A stretch of DNA of 52,658 nucleotides. Source: Woeseiaceae bacterium (GTDB lineage Bacteria; Pseudomonadota; Gammaproteobacteria; Steroidobacterales; Woeseiaceae). This document shows, in pieces, positions 18,000 to 26,018 of this stretch. The translations under genes were made by a program, and so were the position numbers. Location: contig JASJCH010000024.1 of the NCBI GenBank assembly GCA_030066075.1, positions 1 through 52,658 of the forward strand. The letters run 5' to 3'. The stretch's first letter is position 1. Each line of letters starts with the position of its first letter. Under the pieces are notes generated by a model. That model did not search any database, was not told the origin of the DNA, and worked only from the letters and a program-made list of their open reading frames with translations.

Positions 18000-18794
18000 A
18001 TGGCGAAGCCTGCCGGCAATATTGCCCCTCGGGCGGCACAGGCGCACTACGAGCAGCCTGTCTCGGAACGCATGCGGACCTTCATGCGCCTCGAGTTTCT
18101 TTACCGCCAGATGCTCTACAACAGCGAACTGGAGACCAATTGGGCCAGTCGCGCCACTATCGGCGGATTGCTCGAGATTCTGGCCATCCTGTCGCGCGGG
18201 GACGTGCGCAGCGAGGTTCACAAGGAGCTCGACCACCAGCTGGACCAGCTACAACGCTTTCAGAGCCAGCCGGGCGTGGACACCAGCCGTCTCGACACGC
18301 TGATCCACAACCTGGTGGAGAGCCGCGGCGCCGTCGATGGCATCGGCACGTCCTACCTGCAGCCGCTGAAGGAATCCGATTTTCTCAATGCGATCAAGAA
18401 CCGCAGCGCCATCCCGGGCGGAACCTGTGAATTCGACCTGCCCGAATACAGCCACTGGCTGCGTCAGCCCTTCGATCGCCGGCAACAGGACCTCGACGGC
18501 TGGATCGGCGCTATCCGGCCCCTGTGCGACGCCGTTCTCGAGTCACTGTGGCTTATTCGCGAGAGCGGCCAGCCTGCCGACAAGACGGCCATCAACGGCA
18601 TGTACCAGCACAGCATGCAAAAGGACGCCCAGTGCCGGCTGCTGCGCATCAACCTGCCCGAGGAAAGCACGCTCTACCCGGAGATCAGCGGCAGCCAGCA
18701 CCGCTTCACGGTGCGCTTCCTCGAGTGGTCGTCGGTGGAATCCCGGGCCGTGCAGACCGGCCACGACGTCCCGTTTCAGCTGAGCATCTGCTGA
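18000..18794 (+). CDS. zapD: Cell division protein ZapD
   Basis: Cytoplasmic FtsZ-associated protein that bundles FtsZ filaments (formerly YacF). The 264 residues carry the family patterns YEQPVSERMRTFMRLEFL and RYLP-type C-terminal strands (HRFTVRFLEW). It starts nine bases after coaE. yacG, which often follows zapD, is not found here; the next gene is mutT on the opposite strand. The zapD and mutT coding ends overlap by 19 bases. Confidence 0.94.
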   Translation: MAKPAGNIAPRAAQAHYEQPVSERMRTFMRLEFLYRQMLYNSELETNWASRATIGGLLEILAILSRGDVRSEVHKELDHQLDQLQRFQSQPGVDTSRLDTLIHNLVESRGAVDGIGTSYLQPLKESDFLNAIKNRSAIPGGTCEFDLPEYSHWLRQPFDRRQQDLDGWIGAIRPLCDAVLESLWLIRESGQPADKTAINGMYQHSMQKDAQCRLLRINLPEESTLYPEISGSQHRFTVRFLEWSSVESRAVQTGHDVPFQLSIC

Positions 18795-19171
18795 AGCGCG
18801 GCCACGACCGGCGCATCCGCCGGCAATAATTCAGTCGCGTCGAGTTCCGCTGCCGGCAGCCAGCGCACGCCCTGACCTTCGAGACCTGCAGGCTCGCCGC
18901 GCCATTCGCTGACCAGGAAGAACTCGAGGTCGACGATACGGTCCGGGTACTCGTGGTGTAGTTCCATGAACGGCCGCAGCGCCGTTGCCCTGATGCCGAG
19001 TTCCTCGGCCAGTTCACGCTTCAGTGCCCCCTCGGCCGACTCGCCGTCGCTGATCTTGCCACCCGGGAATTCCCACAGGCCGTCGAAGGGCCCGTCGCAC
19101 AGTCTCTCGGTAATGAGCACGCGTCCGGCGCTATCGTGCAGGATGCCCGCAGCGACGTGGAAGTGATTCAC
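18776..19171 (-). CDS. mutT: Nudix hydrolase MutT (8-oxo-dGTP diphosphatase)
   Basis: Removes oxidised 8-oxo-dGTP from the nucleotide pool. The 131-residue protein starts MNHFHVAAGILHDSAGRVL and has a full Nudix box, GGKISDGESAEGALKRELA continuing EELGI, at about residues 37-60. It lies 13 bases downstream of secA on the same strand, as in many gammaproteobacteria, and is probably co-transcribed. Its last six codons overlap the end of zapD on the other strand. Confidence 0.94.
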   Translation of the reverse strand: MNHFHVAAGILHDSAGRVLITERLCDGPFDGLWEFPGGKISDGESAEGALKRELAEELGIRATALRPFMELHHEYPDRIVDLEFFLVSEWRGEPAGLEGQGVRWLPAAELDATELLPADAPVVAALQQMLS

Positions 19172-19184
19172 GGGATGCGGCCGA

Positions 19185-22151
19185 TCAGCCCAGTTTGCCG
19201 TGGCACTGCTTGTATTTCTTGCCCGAACCGCACGGACAGGGCTCGTTGCGTCCTACCTTGCGACCGTCGCGCTTGAAGGTCTCGGGGCGCGGCGCAGCGG
19301 CGGGAGCCGGCGCCCCGCCCACGGTGCGATACGGCTGACCCTGCCCGGGTTGCTGACCCTGCGCGGGCTGCTGGCCCTGCGGCGCCTGGCCGGACAGCGC
19401 GGATGCCTGGGCATGCTGGAACCGCATGGCCGCGGCAGCGCGCTTGCGCTCTTCCTCGTCGTCCAGGTCCTGCTCGCCCTGCACGCGAATGCGGGACAGG
19501 ACGCTGATGCTGTCGTGCTTGACCTGTTCCAGCATCGAGCCAAACATCTCGAAAGCCTCGCGCTTGTACTCCTGCTTCGGATTCTTCTGCGCGTAGGATC
19601 GTAATCCGATGCCCTGGCGCAAGTGGTCCATGCCCGCAAGATGCTCCTTCCAGTGCTGGTCGAGCTGGCGCAGCATGACCTGCTTCTCGACCGTGCGCAT
19701 GAGTTCCGCGCCGATTTTTTCCTCGCGGGACTTGTACGCCTCGTCACTGGCTTCGATGCAGCGGTCGAGGATACCGTCCTCGTTGAGCGTCGATTCTTCG
19801 CGCAGCCACTGGGCGATATCGAGCTGCAGGCCGAAATCCGACTCCAGGGCCTTGGCAAGCCCGTCAACGTCCCACTGCTCGTCGAGGCTGCCGGGGGGAA
19901 TGTGGTCCTGCACGGCGTTGCCGATAACCTCGTGCCGGATCGCGACGACCGACTCCTCGATCTCGTCGGCTTCCATCAGCTCCGAACGCTGGTGGTAAAC
20001 CACCTTGCGCTGATCATTAGCGACGTCGTCGTATTCGAGCAGGTTCTTGCGAATGTCGAAGTTGTGGGCTTCCACCTTGCGCTGCGCACGCTCGATCTGC
20101 CGCGACAGCAATTTGCTTTCGATCGCTTCGCCCGGGCGCATGCCGGCTCGGGACAGCAGCGACTTGGTGCGCTCGGGATCGCCGAAGATCCGCATCAGCG
20201 TGTCTTCCATCGACAGGTAGAAGCGCGACGAACCGGGGTCGCCCTGGCGACCGCTGCGGCCCCTTAGCTGGTTGTCGATACGGCGCGACTCGTGCCGTTC
20301 AGTGCCCACGATGTGCAGGCCGCCGGCCTCGAGCACGGCATTGTGGCGCTCCTGCCATTCGTTGCGGATTGCCTCTTCGCTGCGATCCTCGCCGGCCTCG
20401 GCGAGTTCGGCCTCGAGGTTGCCGCCGAGCACGATATCGGTGCCGCGGCCCGCCATGTTGGTTGCAATCGTGATGGCGCCGGGGCGCCCCGCCTGCTGCA
20501 CGATGACCGCTTCTCGCTCGTGCTGCTTGGCATTGAGCACCTCGTGCTCAATCTTCTTGTTCCTCAGGTGCTTGGACAGCAGCTCGGAGGTCTCAATGGA
20601 CGTCGTGCCAACCAGCACCGGCTGGCCGCGTTCACGGCAGTCGGCGATATCCTCGACGATAGCGTCGAATTTGTCTTCCTCGGTGAGGTAGACCAGATCG
20701 GCGCCATCATCCCTGATCATCGGTACGTTCGTCGGGATCACGACGACCTCGAGGCCGTAGATCTGCTGGAACTCGAAGGCTTCCGTATCGGCCGTGCCCG
20801 TCATTCCCGACAGGTTGCTGTAGAGCCGGAAGAAGTTCTGGAAGGTAATCGACGCGACCGTCTGGTTTTCCTGCTTGATCGCCACGCCTTCCTTGGCCTC
20901 GATGGCCTGGTGCAGCCCGTCCGACCAGCGCCGGCCGGGCATCGTGCGGCCCGTGAATTCGTCGACGATAACGACCTCACCGTTGGCAACCACGTACTCG
21001 ACGTCTTTCTTGAAGATCGCGTGGGCTCGCAGCGCCGCGTTGAGATGGTGCAGCAAGCGGATATTGCCGGCGTCGTAAAGGCTCTCGCCTTCCTGCAACA
21101 GCCCGGCCTGCATCATCATCGCTTCGACTTTCTGGTGGCCGTCCTCGGTGAGGTAGGCCTGCTTGGCTTTCTCGTCAGTCGTGAAGTCGCCGCGTTTGAC
21201 GAGCTTGCACACGACGGGCTTGTTGCTGTCGTCGACGAGCACGACGTCAGCCTGCTGCTCGTCGCCCACATCCACGGCCTGCTCGAGCGGTATGACGTCC
21301 TGCGCCACGCCGTCTTCGCCGGTCACGGTAACTGGCAGTCCGTTGAGCCCCTTGAGCGTGACGTTCTTGGCCAGGATCTCGTAGTTGGCGGGCTGTTCGG
21401 TTTCTTCGTGCCTCGTCAGCTTCGGCACCAGTTTGTTGATCTGCGCGTAAAGGTCGGTGCTGGCCTCGGCAGGCCCCGAGATGATGAGCGGCGTACGCGC
21501 CTCATCGATGAGGATCGAGTCAACCTCGTCGACGATCGCGAAGGTCAGGTCGCGCTGCACCTTGTCTTCGAGAGAGAACGCCAGGTTGTCGCGCAGGTAG
21601 TCGAACCCGAGCTCATTGTTGGTCGCGTAGGTGATGTCGCTGTTGTAGGCGGCACGCTTTTCCTCCTGCGTCTGGCCGCTCTTCGACACGCCGACCGTGA
21701 GACCGAGAAACTCGTAGACCGGTCGCATCCAGTCGGCGTCGCGCTGCGCCAGGTACTCATTGACCGTGACGATGTGCACGCTGTCGCCACTCAGGGCGTT
21801 GAGATAAGCGGGCAGCGTGGCGACGAGCGTCTTGCCTTCACCGGTCCGCATCTCGGCAATGTTACCGTCGTGCAGCACCATGCCGCCGATCAGCTGTACG
21901 TCGAACGGTCGCAGGCCCAGAGTCCTGCGCGACGACTCCCGTGCCACGGCGAATGCCTCCGGCAACAGCTGGTCGAGGGTGGCGCCGTCCTTGTAGCGCT
22001 GCCTGAATTCGTCGGTCTTGGCGCGCAGGGCCTCGTCATCAAGAGCCTGCAGGCCCTCTTCCTGAGCGTTGATCTTTTTGACGATTTTGCCGTACTGGCG
22101 CAGCAGCCGCTGGTTACGGCTGCCGAAAATGCTGGTCAAGAAATTAGCCAC
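19185..22151 (-). CDS. secA: Preprotein translocase ATPase SecA, with enlarged nucleotide-binding domain
   Basis: Motor that pushes unfolded preproteins through SecYEG. It starts at GTG 22151 ([17 protein letters not shown]), where AGGAG lies five bases upstream; the longer frame to 22181 has no such site. Walker A is MRTGEGKT (101-108) and the DEAD-like box VDEVDS (207-212). The preprotein cross-linking, scaffold and wing regions follow, and the C-terminus is a SecB/zinc motif ([14 protein letters not shown]). It has 988 residues against about 901 in E. coli. The excess is an insertion at about 253-320 in NBD1 and a Gln/Gly/Pro-rich C-terminal linker. A possible -10 TACAAT lies at 22195-22190. 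Confidence 0.97.
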   Translation of the reverse strand: MANFLTSIFGSRNQRLLRQYGKIVKKINAQEEGLQALDDEALRAKTDEFRQRYKDGATLDQLLPEAFAVARESSRRTLGLRPFDVQLIGGMVLHDGNIAEMRTGEGKTLVATLPAYLNALSGDSVHIVTVNEYLAQRDADWMRPVYEFLGLTVGVSKSGQTQEEKRAAYNSDITYATNNELGFDYLRDNLAFSLEDKVQRDLTFAIVDEVDSILIDEARTPLIISGPAEASTDLYAQINKLVPKLTRHEETEQPANYEILAKNVTLKGLNGLPVTVTGEDGVAQDVIPLEQAVDVGDEQQADVVLVDDSNKPVVCKLVKRGDFTTDEKAKQAYLTEDGHQKVEAMMMQAGLLQEGESLYDAGNIRLLHHLNAALRAHAIFKKDVEYVVANGEVVIVDEFTGRTMPGRRWSDGLHQAIEAKEGVAIKQENQTVASITFQNFFRLYSNLSGMTGTADTEAFEFQQIYGLEVVVIPTNVPMIRDDGADLVYLTEEDKFDAIVEDIADCRERGQPVLVGTTSIETSELLSKHLRNKKIEHEVLNAKQHEREAVIVQQAGRPGAITIATNMAGRGTDIVLGGNLEAELAEAGEDRSEEAIRNEWQERHNAVLEAGGLHIVGTERHESRRIDNQLRGRSGRQGDPGSSRFYLSMEDTLMRIFGDPERTKSLLSRAGMRPGEAIESKLLSRQIERAQRKVEAHNFDIRKNLLEYDDVANDQRKVVYHQRSELMEADEIEESVVAIRHEVIGNAVQDHIPPGSLDEQWDVDGLAKALESDFGLQLDIAQWLREESTLNEDGILDRCIEASDEAYKSREEKIGAELMRTVEKQVMLRQLDQHWKEHLAGMDHLRQGIGLRSYAQKNPKQEYKREAFEMFGSMLEQVKHDSISVLSRIRVQGEQDLDDEEERKRAAAAMRFQHAQASALSGQAPQGQQPAQGQQPGQGQPYRTVGGAPAPAAAPRPETFKRDGRKVGRNEPCPCGSGKKYKQCHGKLG

Positions 22152-22266
22152 GGGGGCTCCTGCGATTCTACGGGCGCGCAAAGCCCGCTATTGTATCTAA
22201 AGTCGCGAAATAAAGGCGATTATTGGGATTTCAACCCGCGGGAAACGAGGCCAGCGACGGGGCGGC

Positions 22267-23199
22267 TTATTTGCCGGAGCCGCGGATAAAATTGACGGGG
22301 TTTACCCGGCGCCCGTTCTTGACGACCTCGAAGTGCAGGTTGGGGCCTGTTGCCCGGCCGGTCTCTCCCATCAGGGCGATGACCTGGCCTTTCTTGACCT
22401 CGTCGCCGACGGCGACGAGATTCTCGGAATTGTGCGCGTAGCGCGTGGCATAGCCGTTGCCGTGGTTGATCTCGACCATGATGCCGTAGCCGAAACGATC
22501 GGCAGACCAGGTAACGACACCGTCCGCGACCGCGCTGATCGGGTCGCCATACTTGCCGGCGAAATCAATGCCCGTGTGATTGGCTGGCTTGCCCGTAAAC
22601 GGGTCGGTGCGCTTGCCGAAGTAAGACGAAACCCAGCCGGAACCGACCGGGCGACCCTGCGGGTAGACGCGCTCGCTGAGGTTCTGGCCCATGAGCACGT
22701 CCTCGAGCACGACGAGCTGCGCTTCGCGGTCTTCGAGCTGCTGGTCCAGTGAGGCCATGGACTCGACAAGCTCGGGCACTGCGACATTCGAACCCGTGGG
22801 CATCGGCTCTTCCGGGCCGCCGAGCGCCGGCTCGCTGTCGAAATCGAATTCGCCGTCCTCGATATCGGCCATGTCGGTCAGGCGACGACCGAGGGCGTCG
22901 AGGCGGATGACGCGTGCGTTCATCTGGGCGATGCGAATCGCCAGGGCGTCGAGCGTGTCTTCGTTACCCTGGCGAATGGACTCGATGCTCTCGCGCTGTT
23001 CCTGCAACTCGTCGTTGAGCTGAGCGACTTCGTTGAGGCTCACGCCGGAACCCGTCATCGAGGAATACCAGTAGCCGCCCGCGAACCCGAAGGCCGAGAC
23101 GAGGCCGACAACGGCAACGGCAACCAGCCACACCGACGCACCGGCGAGGTTGATCTGCCTGGCCTTGCCAAGCCCTTTTCCAAAGATGACTACATTCAT
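22267..23199 (-). CDS. M23-family peptidase-like membrane protein, catalytic His replaced by Asn
   Basis: LytM/M23 protein of 310 residues. One N-terminal membrane segment (about 22-45) and a coiled coil (about 55-115) precede a periplasmic M23 domain (180-305). Zinc ligands His208 and Asp212 (HTGID) and His289 (LHFEV), and the catalytic His256 (YAHN), are present. The first His of the HxH motif is Asn287 (GPNLHFEV). It may be a weak endopeptidase or, like degenerate LytM factors, a regulator of other hydrolases. GTG at 23202 is an alternative start. It sits upstream of secA, as related genes do in pseudomonads, and its leader carries a c-di-GMP riboswitch. Confidence 0.88.
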   Translation of the reverse strand: MNVVIFGKGLGKARQINLAGASVWLVAVAVVGLVSAFGFAGGYWYSSMTGSGVSLNEVAQLNDELQEQRESIESIRQGNEDTLDALAIRIAQMNARVIRLDALGRRLTDMADIEDGEFDFDSEPALGGPEEPMPTGSNVAVPELVESMASLDQQLEDREAQLVVLEDVLMGQNLSERVYPQGRPVGSGWVSSYFGKRTDPFTGKPANHTGIDFAGKYGDPISAVADGVVTWSADRFGYGIMVEINHGNGYATRYAHNSENLVAVGDEVKKGQVIALMGETGRATGPNLHFEVVKNGRRVNPVNFIRGSGK

Positions 23200-23312
23200 C
23201 ACAAACGTCCCGGTAGAACCTGGGTCGGTATCCTGTTCGCAGAGCCCCTCAGTATTGAACGGCAGTCTTTTGGCCGCTTCCGGCCATTGTTGTTGCTTGC
23301 CTGCCTGACTTC

Positions 23313-23409
23313 CGCTTCCACTTCGGTAGCCCCGCTGTCCTAGGCTTGCGCCCTTAGACCGGTGGTTTTGCGCCCCCGTTTTTCAACGGGTTTGCCCTTA
23401 TCGGAAGCG
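23313..23409 (-). ncRNA. Cyclic di-GMP-I riboswitch (GEMM-I) in the leader of the M23 peptidase gene
   Basis: Read on the minus strand, the 97 bases hold every conserved block of the GEMM-I aptamer in order. Closing stem P1 is CGCTTCC (23409-23403) with GGAAGCG (23319-23313). Next come GGGCAAACC, the P2 hairpin CCCGTT-GAAA-AACGGG with its GNRA loop, CGCAAA, the tetraloop receptor side CCACCGGTCTAAGG, and the P3 region ending AGCGGGGCTACCG. These match the V. cholerae Vc2 aptamer block for block. About 110 bases separate it from the peptidase start. A hairpin at 23271-23286 (TGGCCG/CGGCCA) in that gap contains a second GGAAGCG that could compete for P1. Confidence 0.93.
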
Positions 23410-23510
23410 TCAATATGCATAATGTCGGTTTTTAATACAAGATAAGGTCTTTCGAAGGGTGACCTAAGTCCCCGGAAATCCACCAAAATCGCCAACTGCG
23501 TCACATTTTT

Positions 23511-23813
23511 ATGTCGGTCAAAAGCCTCGAAAATCTGTTAAATCCCAATGATAACGGGGGCTTAGGCGACATCGTCCGGCACGCCAGGGATATGGGCGAG
23601 CTTGTCAGCGCGCTACAGCAGGCTTTACCGGGCGAAATCGCGCAACAGGTCCTCGCCGCCAATATTCGCGACGACGGCCAGCTGGTCGTTCTCACCAGCT
23701 CACCAGCCTGGGCCGCCAAGCTGCGTTTTGAGGCGGACACTTTGATGGCCGCGGCGCGGCAGAGTTCCGCAGAGGTGACATCCTGCAAAGTCAGGGTTCG
23801 CCGCGACGGCTGA
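23511..23813 (+). CDS. dciA: DUF721 protein, probable helicase loader DciA
   Basis: DciA-family (DUF721) proteins load or recruit the replicative helicase DnaB in bacteria that lack DnaC. The 100-residue protein has the family core (LVSALQQALPGEIAQQVLAANIRDDGQLVVLTSS, here split by eye into helix then strands) followed by WAAKLRFEADTLM. It is near minimal size for the family. Related DUF721 genes lie next to secA and lpxC in other gammaproteobacteria. It is divergent from the riboswitch-controlled peptidase gene and probably co-transcribed with the next two genes (gaps of 9 and 1 bases). Confidence 0.85.
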   Translation: MSVKSLENLLNPNDNGGLGDIVRHARDMGELVSALQQALPGEIAQQVLAANIRDDGQLVVLTSSPAWAAKLRFEADTLMAAARQSSAEVTSCKVRVRRDG

Positions 23814-23822
23814 GGTCGATAC

Positions 23823-24926
23823 GTGAATGGACGCCTGCGGCTCGTGAACACCGCTCGGACAGCAACTGTGTTACTCGCAAGTCTCATGCTGCTTGCATTG
23901 AACGGCTGCGGCGGCAGTAGCGGCGGGTCGCCAGACCCGGGACCGGATCCTGACCCGATCATCGAGACGCGCAATGTCGACCTGCTCAACTACGTGGGCG
24001 CCTCGCTTGTCTACGTGCAGGCCTTCTCCGAGGGCTACACCGTTCCGTCCGCGGCGGCCCTTGACCTGTTTGATGCGCTGGTCACCGACCTGTTGAACCA
24101 GGATTTCGCGAGCGTGCAGTCCGCGGCGGCTGCTACCGGGTTTCGATTGCTGCGACTCATCGACACCGCCGCCGACAATAACGAGTTGTACTGCCTCGAG
24201 GAAACCGCATTGCAGGGGCAAGGGTTCTTCTGCGTGGATTTTGACTCCCCGCAGTCCCATCACTTGTCCGTTCCACACCCGTTATACGACCGGTTCACCA
24301 ATACTGAATCCGTAGCGATCATGCGCGCGACCGGGGCGCGGTTCCTGTCGATCTCCTCTGCCCACCGCTGCTCGAACGCAGCGACATCATCATGCTCGGG
24401 AACGACATCGGTTTGCGGTGCGGCGGGAGCCTACAAGGTCTCGGACATGGCCCATACGGTCGACTCGTTCTTCTACCGATTCGGTGTCATCGTCCACGAC
24501 CGCAGCGCCACGACCCGCACGCTACAGATTCACGGCTGTGGTTCCGCGGCTTGCCCCGCCAACGGCGATGCGGCGGATATCGTTGCCCGCTTGAGTGCCG
24601 GCACGACGGCAGACCTGCCCGCCAGCGAACTTGTCAATGTGCTTAACGCAGAGCTCAACGCGCAGCTCGCATCGCTACAGCAAGGCGTGTCGGTCAGCTG
24701 CAGTGAGCCTTCGATCGACAAGCGGCTGTGCGGCACGACCAACACGCTGGGCCGCTACATTAACGGGCAGCCGGATCCGTGTGAAAACAGCGCGACGGAG
24801 TTCAGTGGATCTCGCTGGTTGCATATCGAGCAGAACCTGAACTTACGCCAGGACGACGGTGCGGGGGATATGGTGACTCCCGAGACGCTGGCCGAGGCGA
24901 TCAACCGCACTATGGAGGGCTCTTAG
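23823..24926 (+). CDS. Unrecognised Cys-rich lipoprotein, possibly a metal-dependent hydrolase
   Basis: I do not recognise this 367-residue protein. It starts at GTG 23823 (GAGG seven bases upstream) and has a signal peptide with lipobox LNGC (Cys29). A GGSSGGSPDPGPDPDP linker follows, suggesting a surface or periplasmic lipoprotein. The mature part has many cysteines and conserved-looking polar motifs: PHPLYD (His152, Asp156), SAHR (His181), MAH (His211), IHG (His238) and LHIEQNLNLR (Glu336). That order resembles the N-formylglutamate amidohydrolase/M14-like superfamily, but this is a guess from motif order. It follows dciA by 9 bases. Confidence 0.8.
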   Translation: MNGRLRLVNTARTATVLLASLMLLALNGCGGSSGGSPDPGPDPDPIIETRNVDLLNYVGASLVYVQAFSEGYTVPSAAALDLFDALVTDLLNQDFASVQSAAAATGFRLLRLIDTAADNNELYCLEETALQGQGFFCVDFDSPQSHHLSVPHPLYDRFTNTESVAIMRATGARFLSISSAHRCSNAATSSCSGTTSVCGAAGAYKVSDMAHTVDSFFYRFGVIVHDRSATTRTLQIHGCGSAACPANGDAADIVARLSAGTTADLPASELVNVLNAELNAQLASLQQGVSVSCSEPSIDKRLCGTTNTLGRYINGQPDPCENSATEFSGSRWLHIEQNLNLRQDDGAGDMVTPETLAEAINRTMEGS

Positions 24927-24927
24927 T

Positions 24928-25242
24928 TTGACGAATGAAACCAATCCTCAGTGGTCGAGACACCTGCAAGGGATCGCTGACGAACTCCTGCACCTGGCGG
25001 TCGCCTGTGATGTGCGGCTGCGCGACCCGGGCGTCGTCGAGCGCGTCTTGAAAGGAGACGAGACGGTGTGTGGCCGTCGCAACGAGATCGGCTTTCAGAA
25101 GCTCCGTAAACTTCTCATGGCCACCTTCGACTCGCTGGGCAAAGCGATCGATCGCATCGGGCCCGAGGAAACGCGTGAAATAACCGCGGCGATCACGGCG
25201 GAACTCGCCGGACGACGGGACCGGCCGCAGTCGAAGAGCTAG
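24928..25242 (+). CDS. Small helical protein of unknown function
   Basis: A 104-residue protein that I do not recognise. It starts at TTG 24928, one base after the preceding stop, with GGAGGG eight bases upstream. No signal peptide or membrane segment is visible. The sequence is helical and charged, with two Cys (Cys29 and Cys49), the block VVERVLKGDETVCGRRNEIGF and a C-terminal helix ETREITAAITAEL. The tight spacing suggests translational coupling to the lipoprotein gene. A hairpin follows its stop. Confidence 0.75.
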   Translation: MTNETNPQWSRHLQGIADELLHLAVACDVRLRDPGVVERVLKGDETVCGRRNEIGFQKLRKLLMATFDSLGKAIDRIGPEETREITAAITAELAGRRDRPQSKS

Positions 25243-25250
25243 ACCGGACC

Positions 25251-25269
25251 GCATCGCCGTCTGCGATGC
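25251..25269. terminator. Hairpin between convergent genes
   Basis: GCATCGC-CGTCT-GCGATGC, a perfect 7-bp stem, lies in the 37-base gap between the convergent small gene (ending 25242) and alaX (ending 25280). There is no T tract on either side, so it may be a weak bidirectional terminator or an mRNA end-stabiliser. Confidence 0.45.
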
Positions 25270-25279
25270 GCCGGCCCAA

Positions 25280-25981
25280 TCAGTCGTCGAGGTGAATGTT
25301 CACCCTGCGGTTTCTTTTGCCCTTTTTCTCGACCTTGCCGATACGCACCGCGCCGACTTCGCTCGTTGAACGCAGGTGCGTCCCCCCACAGGGCTGCAGG
25401 TCGATGCCTGCAATCTCGAGCAGCCGCACGCTGCCCTTACCGCGCGGCGGCTGAACCGACATCGTGCGCACCAGTTCCGGCTGGGCATCGAGCTCCTCCT
25501 CGGTGATCCAGCGGCAGCTCACCGGGTGATCCTCTGCGACCAGCCTGGCGAGCGCAGCGCCGACAGCTTCCTTGTCGACCGTGTCTTCCATGTCGAAATC
25601 GAGCCGGCTCCTTGCGGCCGAGATGTTGCCGCCCGTCACGCCATACTGCAGCACCGAGCCCAGCAGGTGCATGGCCGTGTGCATGCGCATGTGCCGGTAG
25701 CGGCGGTCCCAGTCAATACGGCAGCGAACTTCGGCGCCGGCTGTCAGCGCCGGCGCGCCTTCGTCGATGACGTGGACGATCGCGCCACCATCACCGTAGC
25801 GGGTATCAACGATGCCGGCCTCGCCGCCGTCCCAGCTCAGGGTGCCGGTGTCGCCGGGCTGGCCGCCGCCGAGCGGATAGAAAATTGTGCGATCGAGCAC
25901 GACGCCAGTGTCGCGAACATCGACGACCGTAGCGTCGCATTCCTTGAGGTAGGAGTCGGAGCGGAATAACTCTTCAGTCAT
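25280..25981 (-). CDS. alaX: Free-standing alanyl-tRNA editing protein, AlaX family
   Basis: Hydrolyses mischarged tRNA(Ala), usually Ser-tRNA(Ala), in trans. The 233 residues match the editing domain of AlaRS: FYPLGGGQPGD near residue 34, zinc motif HTAMH (His101, His105) and CGGTH (Cys198, His202). It lacks the catalytic aminoacylation domain and the C-Ala domain. ATG 25981 is preferred; the frame continues to 26002, but that runs into a REP palindrome. It is downstream of lpxC on the same strand. Confidence 0.92.
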   Translation of the reverse strand: MTEELFRSDSYLKECDATVVDVRDTGVVLDRTIFYPLGGGQPGDTGTLSWDGGEAGIVDTRYGDGGAIVHVIDEGAPALTAGAEVRCRIDWDRRYRHMRMHTAMHLLGSVLQYGVTGGNISAARSRLDFDMEDTVDKEAVGAALARLVAEDHPVSCRWITEEELDAQPELVRTMSVQPPRGKGSVRLLEIAGIDLQPCGGTHLRSTSEVGAVRIGKVEKKGKRNRRVNIHLDD

Positions 25982-25992
25982 GCCCCGGAGTA

Positions 25993-26015
25993 TCGCGCCC
26001 ATGGGGCGCTCCTAC
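25993..26015. repeat. REP palindrome, single copy
   Basis: TC, then GCGCCC-ATG-GGGCGC (25995-26009), then TCCTAC (26010-26015). This is the same element as H4 of the REPIN at 11884-11904 and the copy at 49992-50012. The stem bases differ but remain perfectly paired, and the ATG loop and TCCTRC tail are kept. It lies in the short gap between the lpxC stop and the alaX start. Confidence 0.8.
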
Positions 26016-26018
26016 AAG

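Noticed and set aside
19320-19400. Tandem-repeat-like CTGCGCGGGC/CTGACCCTGC stretch
   Set aside because: It encodes the Gln/Gly/Pro-rich linker near the SecA C-terminus ([17 protein letters not shown]), a low-complexity protein segment, not a DNA repeat element.
25945-25960. GTAGGAGTCGGAGCG, resembling half a REP next to the copy at 25993
   Set aside because: It lies within the alaX coding sequence and has no palindrome, so it does not make a second REPIN.
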